Shown: positions 11,013-22,060, numbered from the stretch's first letter. The stretch is 64,000 bases of DNA from Bidens hawaiensis (GCA_021521415.1 JAIQDT010007314.1:62001-126000), one strand, 5' to 3'. Numbers and translations: made by a program. The notes: a model not told the origin generated them from the letters alone.

Positions 11013-12600
11013 GGATTCACAACTTTTAGAAACTTTATCCCAAAATTAAAATAAATATTTTTTTATAAAATTTAAAATGAAAACAACTACTACATGGAGT
11101 TGGTAAAAGTTTTGACAAATTTTATATGTATATGAAAAATAAAATAGATAAGTAATTACATATATAACACTGATATTTGAATGACTTGAAAACGTTACAA
11201 ATGTGATGTATGGCAAGGGCACTTATATATAGGATGTACCAGCGGTGTATCCACCTTGCTGTTATCATACTGCATTTGTCCCATTTCCCAAAATCATTCT
11301 ATGTTCCGAGTTATTGCACACAACCGTACTTTTCATGTTTTCCATGCGAGGGCTTTGGTAATTACGTGTCGAACCATAATTATCTTTATCGTCGGATGGT
11401 CCAGATAATCCTTCTCATTGTGTTGTGTGGATTTTAATAAATAAAATAAAGTCTTATATGAAAGTTTGGAAATCAAGAACAATGAACTATAAGGATCAAA
11501 GCTAACAAAAATATATAAGAAAACCCTTGAGGACAAGGATAATGCAAAAATATTAGGTCAAAATAAATAATGAAACTTTTGAAGTTTAAACAACATACGT
11601 GATGTTATTTACGTTTGAAACGAAATAAACAAAACTATTGAAGTTAAATCAACATAAAGGATGTTATTGGTAAAACGATATAAACAAAACTACTAAAGCT
11701 AAAACGAAATAAACGATGTTATTGAGATTAAAATGATATAAACGAAATTCCGTAGTAACTCAAAATAGTGAGAATGATGAGTGAAAACTTTAAGGTCATG
11801 AACATCACAATGAATAAATGAAGTATTGGGATTGAGAATAACAGGGTGAGTTAAGCTAACAAAATATAACCAAGTAAGTTGATAAAGAGTTGGGTTTAAA
11901 AACAACAAAGTAAATACACGATACCAAGGTGACAATCTATCAAGGTGACAAAATATCAAGGTAAATAGTTGAAACTTCGATATTGACTATAACAAAGTAA
12001 AACATTGGACTCAAATGGATGAAACATTGAGATCTAGAATAACAAGATGATTCGATGAAACATGGAGCGGACAAAGAACTTAACAAATAACCAAAACAAT
12101 TCACGTAAAGAAAATATATAAACACCACACACACACACACACATATCTGTATGTATGTATATATATATATTAAAATGAACATGTGACTCCAACTAGATAA
12201 CTATATTCATAGTCCTGGTTATAAATAAATGAACCCGTTTAGAGGTAACCGGTCATACATAGCCAAAGATAGGAATTACGGTTTCTATTAAATAGCTATG
12301 TCCACAACCATGTTTATAGTCCCAATTTCCACCAAACGATTACTTTCATGGGAAATCGGTCATAGACTGCCAGATTGAGATAAAAAAAAGGTAAATCAAT
12401 TCATCAATGCAACTATGAATTATAATTGATGCATGCAATTGTGTGTTTCGTGCTTGAGAGTAAACATGAACGAAATAGATCAACAATCAAAAAATAACCA
12501 AACTCAAATATTAATTTCATATCAACCTTCGATGAAATTTGATACATAGAAGTATTTCGATTATATCTAAATAGAATTATATATATATATATATATATAT

Positions 12601-12920
12601 GTTAAGAACTCTTAGGAACCCTTAACAATCAAACAATTTTTTAATTTTTTTATATATTAACATTATTTAAGTTTTATCATATTTTATATAAAAATTTTTG
12701 ATTACATATGTTAATCACAAGTTTACATATATGTAAAATTTTTGTACTAACAAATTTACATAGGTGTAAAACAAAACATAGATATGTATAAAAACTAATT
12801 TTTAAAATTGTAATCGTATATATGGATACAAAAAATGATAAAACTACTCTCAAAAAACATCAACATAAAATTTTTTATAAAAAACATTAGTTTTCAAGGG
12901 TTCCTTCAAGTTCTTAAATA
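12601..12920. mobile_element. MITE-like insertion inside LARD copy 1
   Basis: AAGAACTCTTAGGAACCCTT near 12604-12623 is mirrored by AAGGGTTCCTTCAAGTTCTT near 12896-12915: 20-bp inverted ends with about 16 matches. The interior is very AT-rich. Copy 2 lacks this block at the equivalent place (about 34300-34330), so it arrived after the two copies separated. Borders blur into flanking (AT)n. Confidence 0.5.
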
Positions 12921-12949
12921 TTTTAACAGTTCTGTAATGATACTCATCC

Positions 12950-12954
<5 letters not shown>

Positions 12955-13009
<55 letters not shown>
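12955..13009. repeat. (AT)n microsatellite
   Basis: About 55 bp of almost pure AT dinucleotide. The 61-residue ORF ending here (YIYIYI) is an artefact of it. A shorter (AT)n run lies at 12580-12600. Confidence 0.9.
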
Positions 13010-13011
<2 letters not shown>

Positions 13012-14379
13012 GAAGAATGAAAGAAAAAATAAATGCAGCTTGCGATGCTTGTTTTCTCGAAGGTAAGTGGGTCTGTGGTATGAAGGTTAGGGTGAGGGCG
13101 GTGTCATGATTTATTAACTGAAACTCATTGGCATTGGAAAAAAATATGACTTTTGAGATTGGTTTTAGTTTGTGAAAATCAGTTGCAAAAACGTGATGCT
13201 TTATTACTCAAAGTTATTTTTTTTGTATGGTATACAAAAAGTCCTTAGTTAGTGCCAAAGCTTGCAAAACTTTACGAAATTTTAAACGTAAATAAAGGTT
13301 TTCTTTTGAGCGGCGTTCTATGAAACTTTATAGAGGATCGCCAAATAACATGACTCATTGCATGTAGAATTGTTTTAGTGATAATAACCTTAAAGGGCCT
13401 AGGACTTGTTGGAAACAAAAGATTTAACTTTATTTAAATATTTCATTTAACATTGGAAAAATATTATATATATATATAATAAGAATAATAATAGTGATGG
13501 TGGTAGTAGTAATGGTTATAAAATAATTATTGTAATGATAATAATAATAGTAGTGATAATAACAATAAATCATTTGATTTAACTTAAAGTTCGCTTGAAG
13601 AAAATCACTTGATTAAACACTTCTTAATTAGTTACTTTAAAATAATCGAGGATTTGCAATGAACGCGGAAAAGTATGCATATGTTTAAAAATAAAAATAA
13701 AAATATGTTCGATGAGTATTAAGGGACTAAGTATTGGTGCAAGACTACAAGGAAGCTTTAGGTGGTCAGGGAATACGGTTAAAGGTATTGCATGGCGGAA
13801 ATAAGTTACGGATTCCTGAGCATAGCGGGTGTGTTTGGATCACTAAACATAATTTATGGTAAATGGTTGAGTAATGGGCCGTGGGAAGCATTTCAATATT
13901 GTGAAGTGATTGAGTGGTGACACATACATAAGCTGTACAAAGGTGGAGTTCCCATATAAGGCTTTTTGATTGGGTTGACTTTGGGTATTTTGGGTTTGTG
14001 TTGAGTTCTAGATTGGTTAGGGCATAGATTTGGTGTTTTGCTCTTGTTGTTGTGGTTGGTGTTGATGCGTTTTGACGCATTTGGGTCATTATGGTCGACG
14101 ACCAATTGCTTGAAAATATGGGCTATCACTTTGTGGGTTGAGTTTCGAGGGCGACGTCGTGTAAAACAAAAAGACATGTTACGAAGCGGAAAGGATGCAC
14201 ATGACATGGGGCGTAAATATGAATTTCGTATTGAAAATCAAAAGAAACACTATGAAACATTCCTGGAATTGGAATTAATCATAAATAAATAAATAAATAA
14301 ATAAATAAAAACTGTATGAAAACAAAAGTTGAAGTCGAAATTAAAATGCCCATGACCCACCTTGGGTTTTCACATTTCA

Positions 14380-14692
14380 ATAAGAATTTCATAAATAATT
14401 AAATGAAAACTATATCAAATGTATCACCATGACTTTTCAAACTTTCAATTAAACTAAATTATAATTGAATATACGAATAAAGAAAACGAATTGAAACTCG
14501 ACTATTCATATATCACCATGACTTTTAGAATTTCCAATTAAACCAAAATAATAATTGAATATCTGAATAAAGAAAACGAATTGAAACTCGACTATTCATA
14601 TATCGCCATGACTTTTTGAGTTTTCAATTCAAACCACAATATAAACAATTGAGTCTTTAAAATCATACGTTGCATGAACCACCATGACTTGT
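14380..14692. repeat. ~90-bp degenerate repeats carrying CACCATGACTT, LARD copy 1
   Basis: ATCACCATGACTT or a close variant recurs at about 14423, 14512, 14602 and 14680 (spacing about 90, 90 and 78 bp). Around it repeat AAAACGAATTGAAACTCGAC and TTTCAATTAAAC-type blocks. A matching array lies at 35570-36120 in copy 2, at the same distance side of the primer site. Confidence 0.7.
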
Positions 14693-15274
14693 ATGCAAAA
14701 TTTAAGAGTAGAAGTGTAACCACTGTCTATTCACCAAGGAAAATGGTCACGCTTGTCAACTTAAAATAATGGTTCGTATGATGTTTGGTGTGGTATGCTT
14801 TGGCCTAATAAGTTCCAGCACCCTTTCCAAACCCTCCGGGTAAGCAATCGCCTCCCGCGGCTGATTGAGATTTATACACATTGCTTATCCCTAGTTTTAT
14901 GAACATTGGTGTCAAGAGTTAGAAAAACAAGTGTGTCCCTTTTTCTGTTACTACATACCCGTCACGTAAAACCATCTTTAAGGAGAGCAAAAAATAAAAT
15001 ACGAATTATTAATTTAAACATCACAAAATCGTAAAAAATCCAAATGAGTATAAAATGGTTTAGGCATAGCCTTAGAGTTTTCTGTGTTAATTTGTGTACA
15101 TGTAACATAATGAAATAATACAACTACATATAACGAGCATGTGAACAATTCATAAAAGCGGGCATATAACAGATAGAGTATATATATATATATATATATA
15201 TCATAGATCCTACAAAAATATACATATAACTATTCTAGGTCGTTATGTCTAACCACCTATCTTAAAGTTATTCG

Positions 15275-15286
15275 ACTCTGATACCA
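15275..15286 (-). other. Primer-binding site of LARD copy 1
   Basis: Minus strand TGGTATCAGAGT three bases inside the right LTR (which starts TGAAACACCCC at 15290). It matches the 3' end complement of initiator tRNA-Met (usual TGGTATCAGAGC) with one change. This fixes the element's orientation as minus. Confidence 0.75.
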
Positions 15287-15289
15287 ATC

Positions 15290-16375
15290 TGAAACACCCC
15301 GACCTTGGGCATAATATGCCAGAGTGGAATATGTCGGGGATGTATGTATAGATTGCTCATAAGCTCATGACACTATTAATGTGACAAATATAATTACTTC
15401 ATTTCATTAAATCAAAAGTACACAATTTGGCATTAATCAAATAAAAATACAATAACATTAAATTTCATTATGATATGTTTCTAATAACCTAATGGTCCAA
15501 CTATCTAGCCTTCAATCCTCAAATTAAACTTCAATTTGCAGTACGTGTAAAATAATATATTTTGTCAACAAAAATGTTGGCCAAAATTCATAAAGTTTTG
15601 CGTATGTGTATAATATGAAAAGCAGAAAATTCACAAGTCAAGATGTAACGTCTCAATCATAAAGTAAAATAAAATAAATACATGATATTACTGTTCGTTT
15701 GACATAAGCTAAATCTTCTAGGGAACCCCCGTTCACCAACCTACTAGGAGTATTAGATGAGAACCACCAAGCATTCCAATATAAGTTGAAGAATCAGGCG
15801 GCGCACGTACGTCCCATCGAACCATCCCACTATAAGTATGTGTATGCGTATGAGTCACTTCCATAAATAAAAACATCAAACAACTAGCACGTAATCACAT
15901 AATCTACAAGCATTATGATATGAAACAAATACATATGAGACACATATGTGAACTTTGGTTTATAACATGAAACATGAAATAACAATAAAAATTTGTAACA
16001 TACTACACCCCAAAATGTTAATAACGTTAAAAAGGGGTTACGGAAAACTCACTTGTCGAAGTAAGCGAGTGAAGCATACTAAGTGTTTAAGCGAGTTGAA
16101 TCGAACAAGTTTGGTTCGAAAAACGGTCCTAGAAATAAATTCTAGATTCAAAAGTGATGGACAAGAATAAAATATCAAAGATGGCGATAGGTTTTGTTCA
16201 AAGTTTGGATTTTTAGAGTTTGTAAAGTAAAATAGTTTTTTTCCCTCTTTAATTGGTTTAGTAATGTTTTTAACGTAAAAATATTCAAGTTGGTAAAAAT
16301 TATTAAGAATTTGGGCTGCGATATCAGTTAATAAGTTTTATGAGTTTGGTTGTTCAAGAAAGTTAAACGGGCCTA
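15290..16375 (-). mobile_element. LARD-like copy 1, right (5') LTR, interrupted by the Tat element
   Basis: Begins TGAAACACCCCGACCTTGG beside the primer site and aligns with the left LTR through TTCAAGAAAGTTAAACG(T/G)GCCT, then stops at about 16375 where the Tat LTR starts. The rest of this LTR should reappear beyond the far end of the Tat element, outside the window. Confidence 0.7.
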
Positions 16376-16842
16376 TGGAGGTAGGGTGTTGAAATGACCC
16401 GATAACCCGGATAATAATACTTGCGGGTCACCCTGGACACACAAGAGAAGCACCCACAAGTCACATAAGCCTTCCGCAAGGAAGGAATAACATGTTACCG
16501 TCGATGGGATAAATGTTGAGTCACCCTCGGGACCATAAATCCACCCGCATAGGGAAACAGCTGGAATAAACAATCTTCTAGAAGGAATATCTCCTTGATA
16601 TTGACATTTATTTCATAAAGAAAGGCGCGTGACGTTCCGACCAATAAGAAAAAGCCAACTGGATATTCCATAACAACCTTACACATGGTTAGTTATAAGG
16701 TCTAATGGCATTAAGATCACGCGTCATTCCGTTAAGGAGAGCATGCTCACAAAAGGGACATCTCCTCCAATCATATTCCCTAAACCCCAGCTATAAATAC
16801 TCATTGAAATCACCATAAGAGACTCAGGCATAATCTCACATA
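16376..16842 (+). mobile_element. Tat element 5' LTR, first part with TATA box
   Basis: Starts TGGAGGTAGGG (16376) or TGTTGAAATGACCCG (16387). Contains the promoter-like CTATAAATAC (16791-16800). It is broken at 16843 by a solo LTR flanked by ACATA on both sides and continues at 21809. The two ORFs read on the minus strand here are not genes. Confidence 0.65.
16791..16800 (+). promoter_or_regulatory. LTR TATA box
   Basis: CTATAAATAC in the Tat 5' LTR, about 45 bp upstream of the solo-LTR insertion point. It is in sense orientation for the downstream gag. Confidence 0.6.
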
Positions 16843-17810
16843 TGTCACACCCTCAATTTTTGACTAACGGGGTTTTACCGTGAGGCGCGTGACATACCAG
16901 GATCTAGCCATGTGTCATAACGAACAACCAATTTATAATGGAAAATAATATATTATTGCTCATCATAATTGAGGTAAGTACATTTACAATAAAGTTTTTA
17001 CATTTGCGGAAGCGTATAATTTATGAAAAACACTTAAAAACCCAGAATGCGTGTCAAGACGCCCAGACACAACATTTCATTAAAGACTCCCAGCATAATT
17101 CTATGCTTAGTGGGATCCATGCATCCTAGACTCATTTCAACTTCGCACGTGCACCTTAAACACTTGAGAAAGACATGCTAAAACGGGTCAACACAACGGT
17201 TGGTGAGTTCACAGGTTTGAGTTTGAAAACAAGTTTGTTAAAACAAACCATTTAGTGAGTAAACGTTGTAAGCAATAAAGCATGGATAATGTATACATTA
17301 GAAATACCGCTAGTTAATTAGGCTAGCAGTCACGTTACATTAGTGTGTTTTCCATTGTGACCGAGGCTGACATGTTAGTTTTGTTTGCCACCCACGAAGT
17401 CTAATATAAGACTAGTGTGTTTCTAGTAAATGAGACGCCCGATGACTCCCTCAACCGAGAGCCCCAAGGGGGTTTTCTTCAAACCCAGTAGTACTACCTT
17501 TCATTACCCAGCCAATATACAATTGCTAACGGTCCAATGTGCATGGGGGACTTCAGTATAAGTTCACAATGTACACACGAGGTATTAAAAAGTCTATAAT
17601 TATCCAAAAAGTTTGTATGTTGCATGCTTTCCCCCTAAAAGGAGTAAGTAAAAAGTGGGGTAATGAAACTCACATCGAATGCGGTTCAAATTGAAAGTCA
17701 ACTGCTTAAGTCAAAGTTGTTCTAGTGCCTAAATCATACAAGAACTATAAGTATTTGCTAAGCGGTTCCTAGAACCCTTAGTATCCAAACAATTCCCTTG
17801 TTTACTTGAA

Positions 17811-18040
17811 GTTTGACCAAAGTTTGACTTTTTGTTGACTTTGACCAAAGTTTGAGTTTTCGTTTGACTTTTGACCAAAAGGTCCATGTTTTTGACCGTT
17901 GACTAAAAAGTCCAAGTCTCGATGACCAAAGACTAAAATTTGAGTTTTGTTGACCGTTGACCAAAATATTGACCTTTGACCAAAATGTTAACCGATGGTC
18001 CAAAATGTTGACCGACGGCCCGTTGATGATTTTGACCAAT
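17811..18040 (+). repeat. TTGAC(C/T) array (W-box-like)
   Basis: I count 14 copies of TTGACC or TTGACT in 230 bp on the + strand, embedded in degenerate GTTTGACTTTTGACCAAAG-type repeats, with further GTCAA copies on either side. TTGAC(C/T) is the core recognised by WRKY factors. Whether it works as an element of this LTR is inference. Confidence 0.6.
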
Positions 18041-19369
18041 ATTCTAGAATTTGAATGATTACATGATGTTCCTAGTCACAATTTAATAATAATCAAGTAA
18101 TGTGCACTTAGTAACTTTTCATACAATCCTATGACTAAGTCTAACTTCTTTCATTTCAACACTTCACAAGTAAGACTAACCACTTAGTCAAATAGTTCTA
18201 AGTTGACCCATAAAGTCAAAATCCAATTTATCACAATCATTCTATTACAAACTACAATTATTTTTACTAACCAATATGTTACTCATCCTTAACAATTTTT
18301 CAATAATGAAAACTGATTTTTCCAACCAACCAAAACTTATTATTAAATTACCAAATAATTCATACATATTCTTACAAGTATTAGGTATAACATATATTTT
18401 TCTTATAATTTTCCAATTCATCCAAACATACAGAATATTCACATTCTACAACATCCTAATTTCAGTCTCTATTTTAACACAGCAGTACACAAATATTTTC
18501 CAAAAATTCTATATTTATCCAATTTATGCAAGACCAATTGGATTAGATTCCTACTTCAATTTATAACATTCCAGAATTGAAATCACACCCATATCTATTT
18601 TTAATATCAAGTTATGAAATTTATAACACAGCTCAGAAAATTCCCCTTTCAATCAGGATTGCAACCCAATTTTGTAAATTAATAAAAACTAGTCAAACGA
18701 AGTCCAAAAATTATGATTCTTGACTTTTTGAAAACTAGATTCAATTTCCTTAATCATAGTATCAAAAATCAATCAGAAACACAAAAGTATCATCAAGTTA
18801 TTCAACATACAATCTAAGACACAGAATCTGTCTACAAGCAGATTCAAACCACAAATCACAAAAATCATGATTTTTACATCCTTATGATCTTAAATCATCA
18901 AGGAACATTTTTATACAATCAAATTTCATGTCTCTCATTATTTTACTGATTTATAAAATAATATTTAGTTACAAAAAGGTTTCCATCATTTCTTTTATAA
19001 TAAGACACAAAATTCCTTTTAACAATCAACCTTGATTATTCTTAGTTCTTTTTCAAAAATTCGATTATTTGGATAGAGAAATCTGCATTTTGTCTCCCTG
19101 GTATATGGACCAATTCGACATGTTTGACACTGAAAATGATTTTGCGAAGTATGGACCCCTGTGAAATTTCGGCGGGTCAATCTATACCCAAACATTAAAT
19201 ATTTTTGTTAGAGGCTGTTAAGATGGAGGGTGTTTTGGTCTCTTTACAAATGAAAATTTGGCGATAAAAATGTGCCATTCTGTTTTTAATTTTTTTTGAA
19301 AGCTTGGAAACCAGGTTGACGCTAAAAATGGCAGTCCGACCACCGGGTATTTTTTTCTTCCCCTGCTTC

Positions 19370-19912
19370 CACCTTAAGACTACCCTACCCACCTTCCCCT
19401 TCTTTTCCTTTCTTCGTTACCCACATCTTCTTCCTTACCCACATCAACTTCTCCTTCTTCCTCAACACTCCTTCTTCATATATATATACCCACCACCGTC
19501 GCCATCTTCCATCCTTAACACAACACTTCACATCTTCATCCAAGACCCGAACCCGAAGCTCCTCCACTATGTTTCCGGCTCACCACCGTTTCCGGCTCCT
19601 CGTCTCCGGCACCCGCTCCTCGTCTCCGGCTCAAGCAAGATGGTTCTAATATTGAACGTGAACTTCAATAGGGCTCTTTTTGGAGTCCCAATCGAACTCA
19701 ATCTCCAGATTGAGTTCCGTATCCGAGATATCACGGGTTGGTTTGTGGTCGATTTAGCTGGCCATAACCAAATTAACTTCCACCGTACGTGGAATTTGGG
19801 GTCGCGTCTCCGGATGCTACCCTTATAAAATCCCGAAGCTTATAATTCGGGTGAATAATTAATTATTATGTATGTTATGTATGTGAAATCCCGAAGTTTA
19901 TAATTCGGGTGT
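19370..19912 (+). other. GC-richer gene-like segment in the TIR element
   Basis: A 174-codon + ORF (19304-19828) starts inside the TIR element and passes through a pyrimidine-rich stretch, then CTCGTCTCCGGC repeats, then about 200 bp of balanced composition encoding FNRALFGVPIELNLQIEFRI. I do not recognise the product. Immediately after, AAATCCCGAAG.TTATAATTCGGG occurs twice (19827 and 19887), each an imperfect hairpin. It may be captured host DNA (Pack-TIR style), but no parent gene can be named. Confidence 0.3.
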
Positions 19913-20058
19913 TTTGATATATGTATTTTGTGTTCATGTTATATATATAAAAAAATGTTTGTGTTAATTGTGTTCGGGTGGTTGGGTTCGGGTAGTTGGG
20001 TTCGGGAGGTTGGGTTCGGGTGGTTGGGTTCGGGTGGTTGAACCAAAAGTTTGTTAAA

Positions 20059-20395
20059 AAAGAGACGTTTCGTCGTTTTTGAGCTAAAATGACACTAAAA
20101 AACGAGCCGTTTCGTCGTATTCGGACCAAAAGTTTGTTAAAAAACGAGCCGTTTCGTCGTTTTTTAGTGAAAAGTTTACTACAAAACGAGCCGTTTCGTC
20201 GTATTTTAGTAAAAAATTTACTAATAAACGAGCCGTTTCGTCGTTTTTTAGTGAAAATTTTACTAAAAAACGAGCCGTTTCGTCGTATTCGGACGAAAAG
20301 TTTGTTAAAAAACGGGCCGTTTCGTCATTTTCGGACGAAAAGTTTGTTAAAAAACGGGCCGTTTCGTCGTATTCGGACTCGTTTTGATTTTTTAG
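20059..20395. repeat. 42-bp tandem array, open in frame on both strands
   Basis: AACGAGCCGTTTCGTCGT recurs at about 42-bp spacing (20101, 20143, 20185, 20227, 20268, 20310, 20352), alternating with TTTAGTGAAAA or TTCGGACGAAAAG spacers. Because 42 is a multiple of three, the array reads as 14-residue repeats on + (KNEPFRRIRTKSLL-like) and on - (NDETARFLTNFSSE-like). Both reads end in AT microsatellite, so neither is credible as a gene. Confidence 0.85.
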
Positions 20396-20449
20396 AAAAA
20401 ATTGGCCGTTTAAAAATATGTTTAAAAAAACCCGATCTGCAAATATTAT

Positions 20450-20450
20450 A

Positions 20451-20481
<31 letters not shown>

Positions 20482-20578
20482 CAGCATATATATATACAAC
20501 ATATGTATATATGTAGCATATATATATGCAACATATATATGCAACATATATATACAGCAACATATATATATATATGCA

Positions 20579-20633
<55 letters not shown>

Positions 20634-20700
20634 GCATATATATACGGAGCATATATACACAATATATATACTATACGGCATACATACAGAACATATATAC
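20450..20700. repeat. AT microsatellite with interspersed GCAGCATA/GCAACATA
   Basis: Long (AT)n runs broken by GCAGC, GCAAC and CAGCAAC, giving several near-palindromes. The tyrosine/isoleucine ORFs called here on both strands are artefacts. Confidence 0.9.
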
Positions 20701-20762
20701 AACATACATATACAACACATTCTGGTACTTAATATATATTACATATTGTGTAGTTTTATTAA

Positions 20763-20838
20763 ATGGTAGCTCAGTTCAACTGGTTTGTGTTGTTTGTTGT
20801 TAAACGGGGGGTCGGGGGTTCGAACCCCACCCACTACA
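20763..20838 (+). ncRNA. tRNA-like sequence with pol III A and B boxes (SINE-like head)
   Basis: TAGCTCAGTTCAACTGG fits a tRNA A box, and GGTTCGAACCC about 45 bp downstream is a perfect B box with a T-arm (GGGGG-TTCGAAC-CCCAC, one mismatch). The acceptor stem does not pair beyond about two positions and no clear anticodon arm forms, so it is not a working tRNA. More likely it is a tRNA-derived SINE head or decayed tRNA trapped in the TIR element. No poly-A tail or SINE body was recognised after it. Confidence 0.45.
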
Positions 20839-21808
20839 CGAAATTTAGATATTTAGTTTTAGGTTTAATTATAGACTTAGGGGTAAAAGGGTAATTTCAC
20901 CATTTTTTTGTAAGTCAACTCAATGTCAACTGACGGCAAGGAGTCAGATGGACCCGCCGAAATTTCACGATGGTCCATACTTCGCAAAATCATTTTCAGT
21001 GTCAAACCTGTCGAATTGGTCCATATACCAGGGAGACAAATTGTAGAATTCTCATTTGGATACTAGGTTTTCATGAAACAAAAATCAAAATATACACAAG
21101 AATATGTACTAAACTATACTTACCTATTGCTTGATCCAAAAATCCAATATTCTTTCTTCCAAATTCACCAAATTGTTTATGATTCTCGAGAGAGATTTTG
21201 AGAAAATAAAATGTGTGTGTGTGTGAATTGGACGGCCAAAAGAAGGAAAAAAAAGTTTAATCCTTCATTGTTAATTACTCATCATTACACCTTCATTTAC
21301 ATCCTCATTAAGTCATTAATTTGATTAAACTTTAGATAACTTTATTTAATTTAATTTGTGACATGTTACATTTTATTAAAGCATTTCCTAGTAACCATAT
21401 GTTGTGCACTTCTCTTTTGTTACTTACCATGTAATATATTATATGCTATGTTAATTTATTGTTCAATCTCTTACAACATATAAGTATACAACAACTAATC
21501 ATGTAGCATATTAAGCATGTAACATAATTACATCCATCACATATAATGCATGCAACATATCATGTGTGACAAATTTATTATAACATATAGCATGTGTGAC
21601 AAGTTTATTATTCTAGTTATCAATAACTAGTTACTCTCACTTAGGTCACCAACGACATGACTAACTCAATGTAGCATACATGACACTACATGTATAAGAG
21701 TTCCTTAACGTAGTTAACAGAACTAACTTAGTTTAGTGACACAGTCAAGAGGATTTAACTGGGTTTAGTTAACGGAGTTAACCTAAAAATGCCGGGTGTC
21801 ACAACATA

Positions 21809-22048
21809 CTTTACAAAATATTTTGTATATTCTCTCCAGACATAAAAATACTTATTCTCACGCTAGAGGGTGGTTACGGGAAGACTCCCCTCTTATCCTT
21901 TCCGTAACGAGACTCACGGTGTTTCTGTTTTGCAGGAGCTCATAAGAATCATGTTAACCTTACTAATTTAGTCGCCTCTTTACTCGTTATCTCACCCGGT
22001 TGAAGTTAGATCTGATTCATATCTTGGATGCGGTCGCTTGTTTCTTCA
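21809..22048 (+). mobile_element. Tat element 5' LTR, second part
   Basis: Continues the LTR after the solo LTR and its ACATA duplication and ends ...GTTTCTTCA at about 22048, directly before the TTGGCGCC primer site. With the first part the LTR is about 0.7 kb. Confidence 0.6.
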
Positions 22049-22060
22049 TTGGCGCCATCC
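22049..22060 (+). other. Primer-binding site of the Tat element
   Basis: TTGGCGCCATCC follows the LTR. TGGCGCC is the complement of the GGCGCCA 3' end shared by plant tRNA-Asp and tRNA-Lys, as in many Tat/Athila-type elements. The bases after it match neither tRNA well, so the exact primer is uncertain. Confidence 0.55.

Larger units (their letters stand above)
11013..15289 (-). mobile_element. LARD-like copy 1, non-coding internal region
   Basis: 4.3 kb lying between two related LTRs, with a primer site at its right edge, so the element reads on the minus strand. It shares long stretches with the interior of copy 2 (33095-36686). Examples are 11210-11400 (CATACTGCATTTGTCCC, TTTTCCATGCGAGG), 13040-13130 (TTGCGATGCTTGT, ATGAAGG) and 13730-13830 (ATTGGTGCAAG). 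None of the shared blocks is an ORF, and no gag, PR, RT, RNase H or IN motif is present in either copy. It is therefore a large non-autonomous LTR element. The ~100-codon minus ORFs at 13766-14207 are not conserved in copy 2. Confidence 0.7.
19089..21040. mobile_element. 1.95-kb TIR transposon with ~90-bp ends, MULE-like, composite interior
   Basis: Left end TTTGTCTCCCTGGTATATGG and the reverse complement of the right end agree for about 90 bp with only a few differences, through GACACTGAAAATGATTTTGC and GTGAAATTTCGGCGGGTC. Long simple inverted ends suggest a Mutator-like non-autonomous element; no 9-bp duplication is evident. The interior has a GC-richer, gene-like segment (19370-19830), GGGTTCGG repeats (19976-20040), a 42-bp array (20059-20395), an AT/GCAGCATA array (20450-20700) and a tRNA-like unit (about 20763-20838). 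No transposase. Confidence 0.75.
16843..21803. mobile_element. Solo LTR in the Tat 5' LTR, itself split by a TIR transposon
   Basis: Begins TGTCACACCC and ends GGGTGTCACA, perfectly inverted 10-bp termini of LTR type. It is flanked by ACATA at 16838-16842 and 21804-21808, a 5-bp target duplication. After subtracting the TIR element (19089-21040) about 3.0 kb remains, with no primer site or coding domain inside, so it is a solo LTR. It contains a dense TTGAC array (17811-18040). Orientation cannot be fixed. Confidence 0.75.

Noticed and set aside
13766..14292. Overlapping 84-107-codon ORFs on both strands of LARD copy 1
   Set aside because: Frames are not conserved in the aligned part of copy 2.
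19304..19828. 174-codon ORF as a real host gene
   Set aside because: It starts inside the TIR element, runs through pyrimidine-rich low complexity and has no recognised domain; kept only as a possible captured segment.
20084..20769. 192- and 226-codon ORFs on opposite strands
   Set aside because: Made of a 42-bp array and an AT microsatellite; no credible protein.
20763..20838. Functional tRNA gene
   Set aside because: The acceptor stem does not pair and no proper anticodon arm forms.
19081..21048. 9-bp target duplication for the TIR element
   Set aside because: The flanks (ATCTGCAT and TTGTAGAAT) do not match convincingly, so MULE membership stays tentative.
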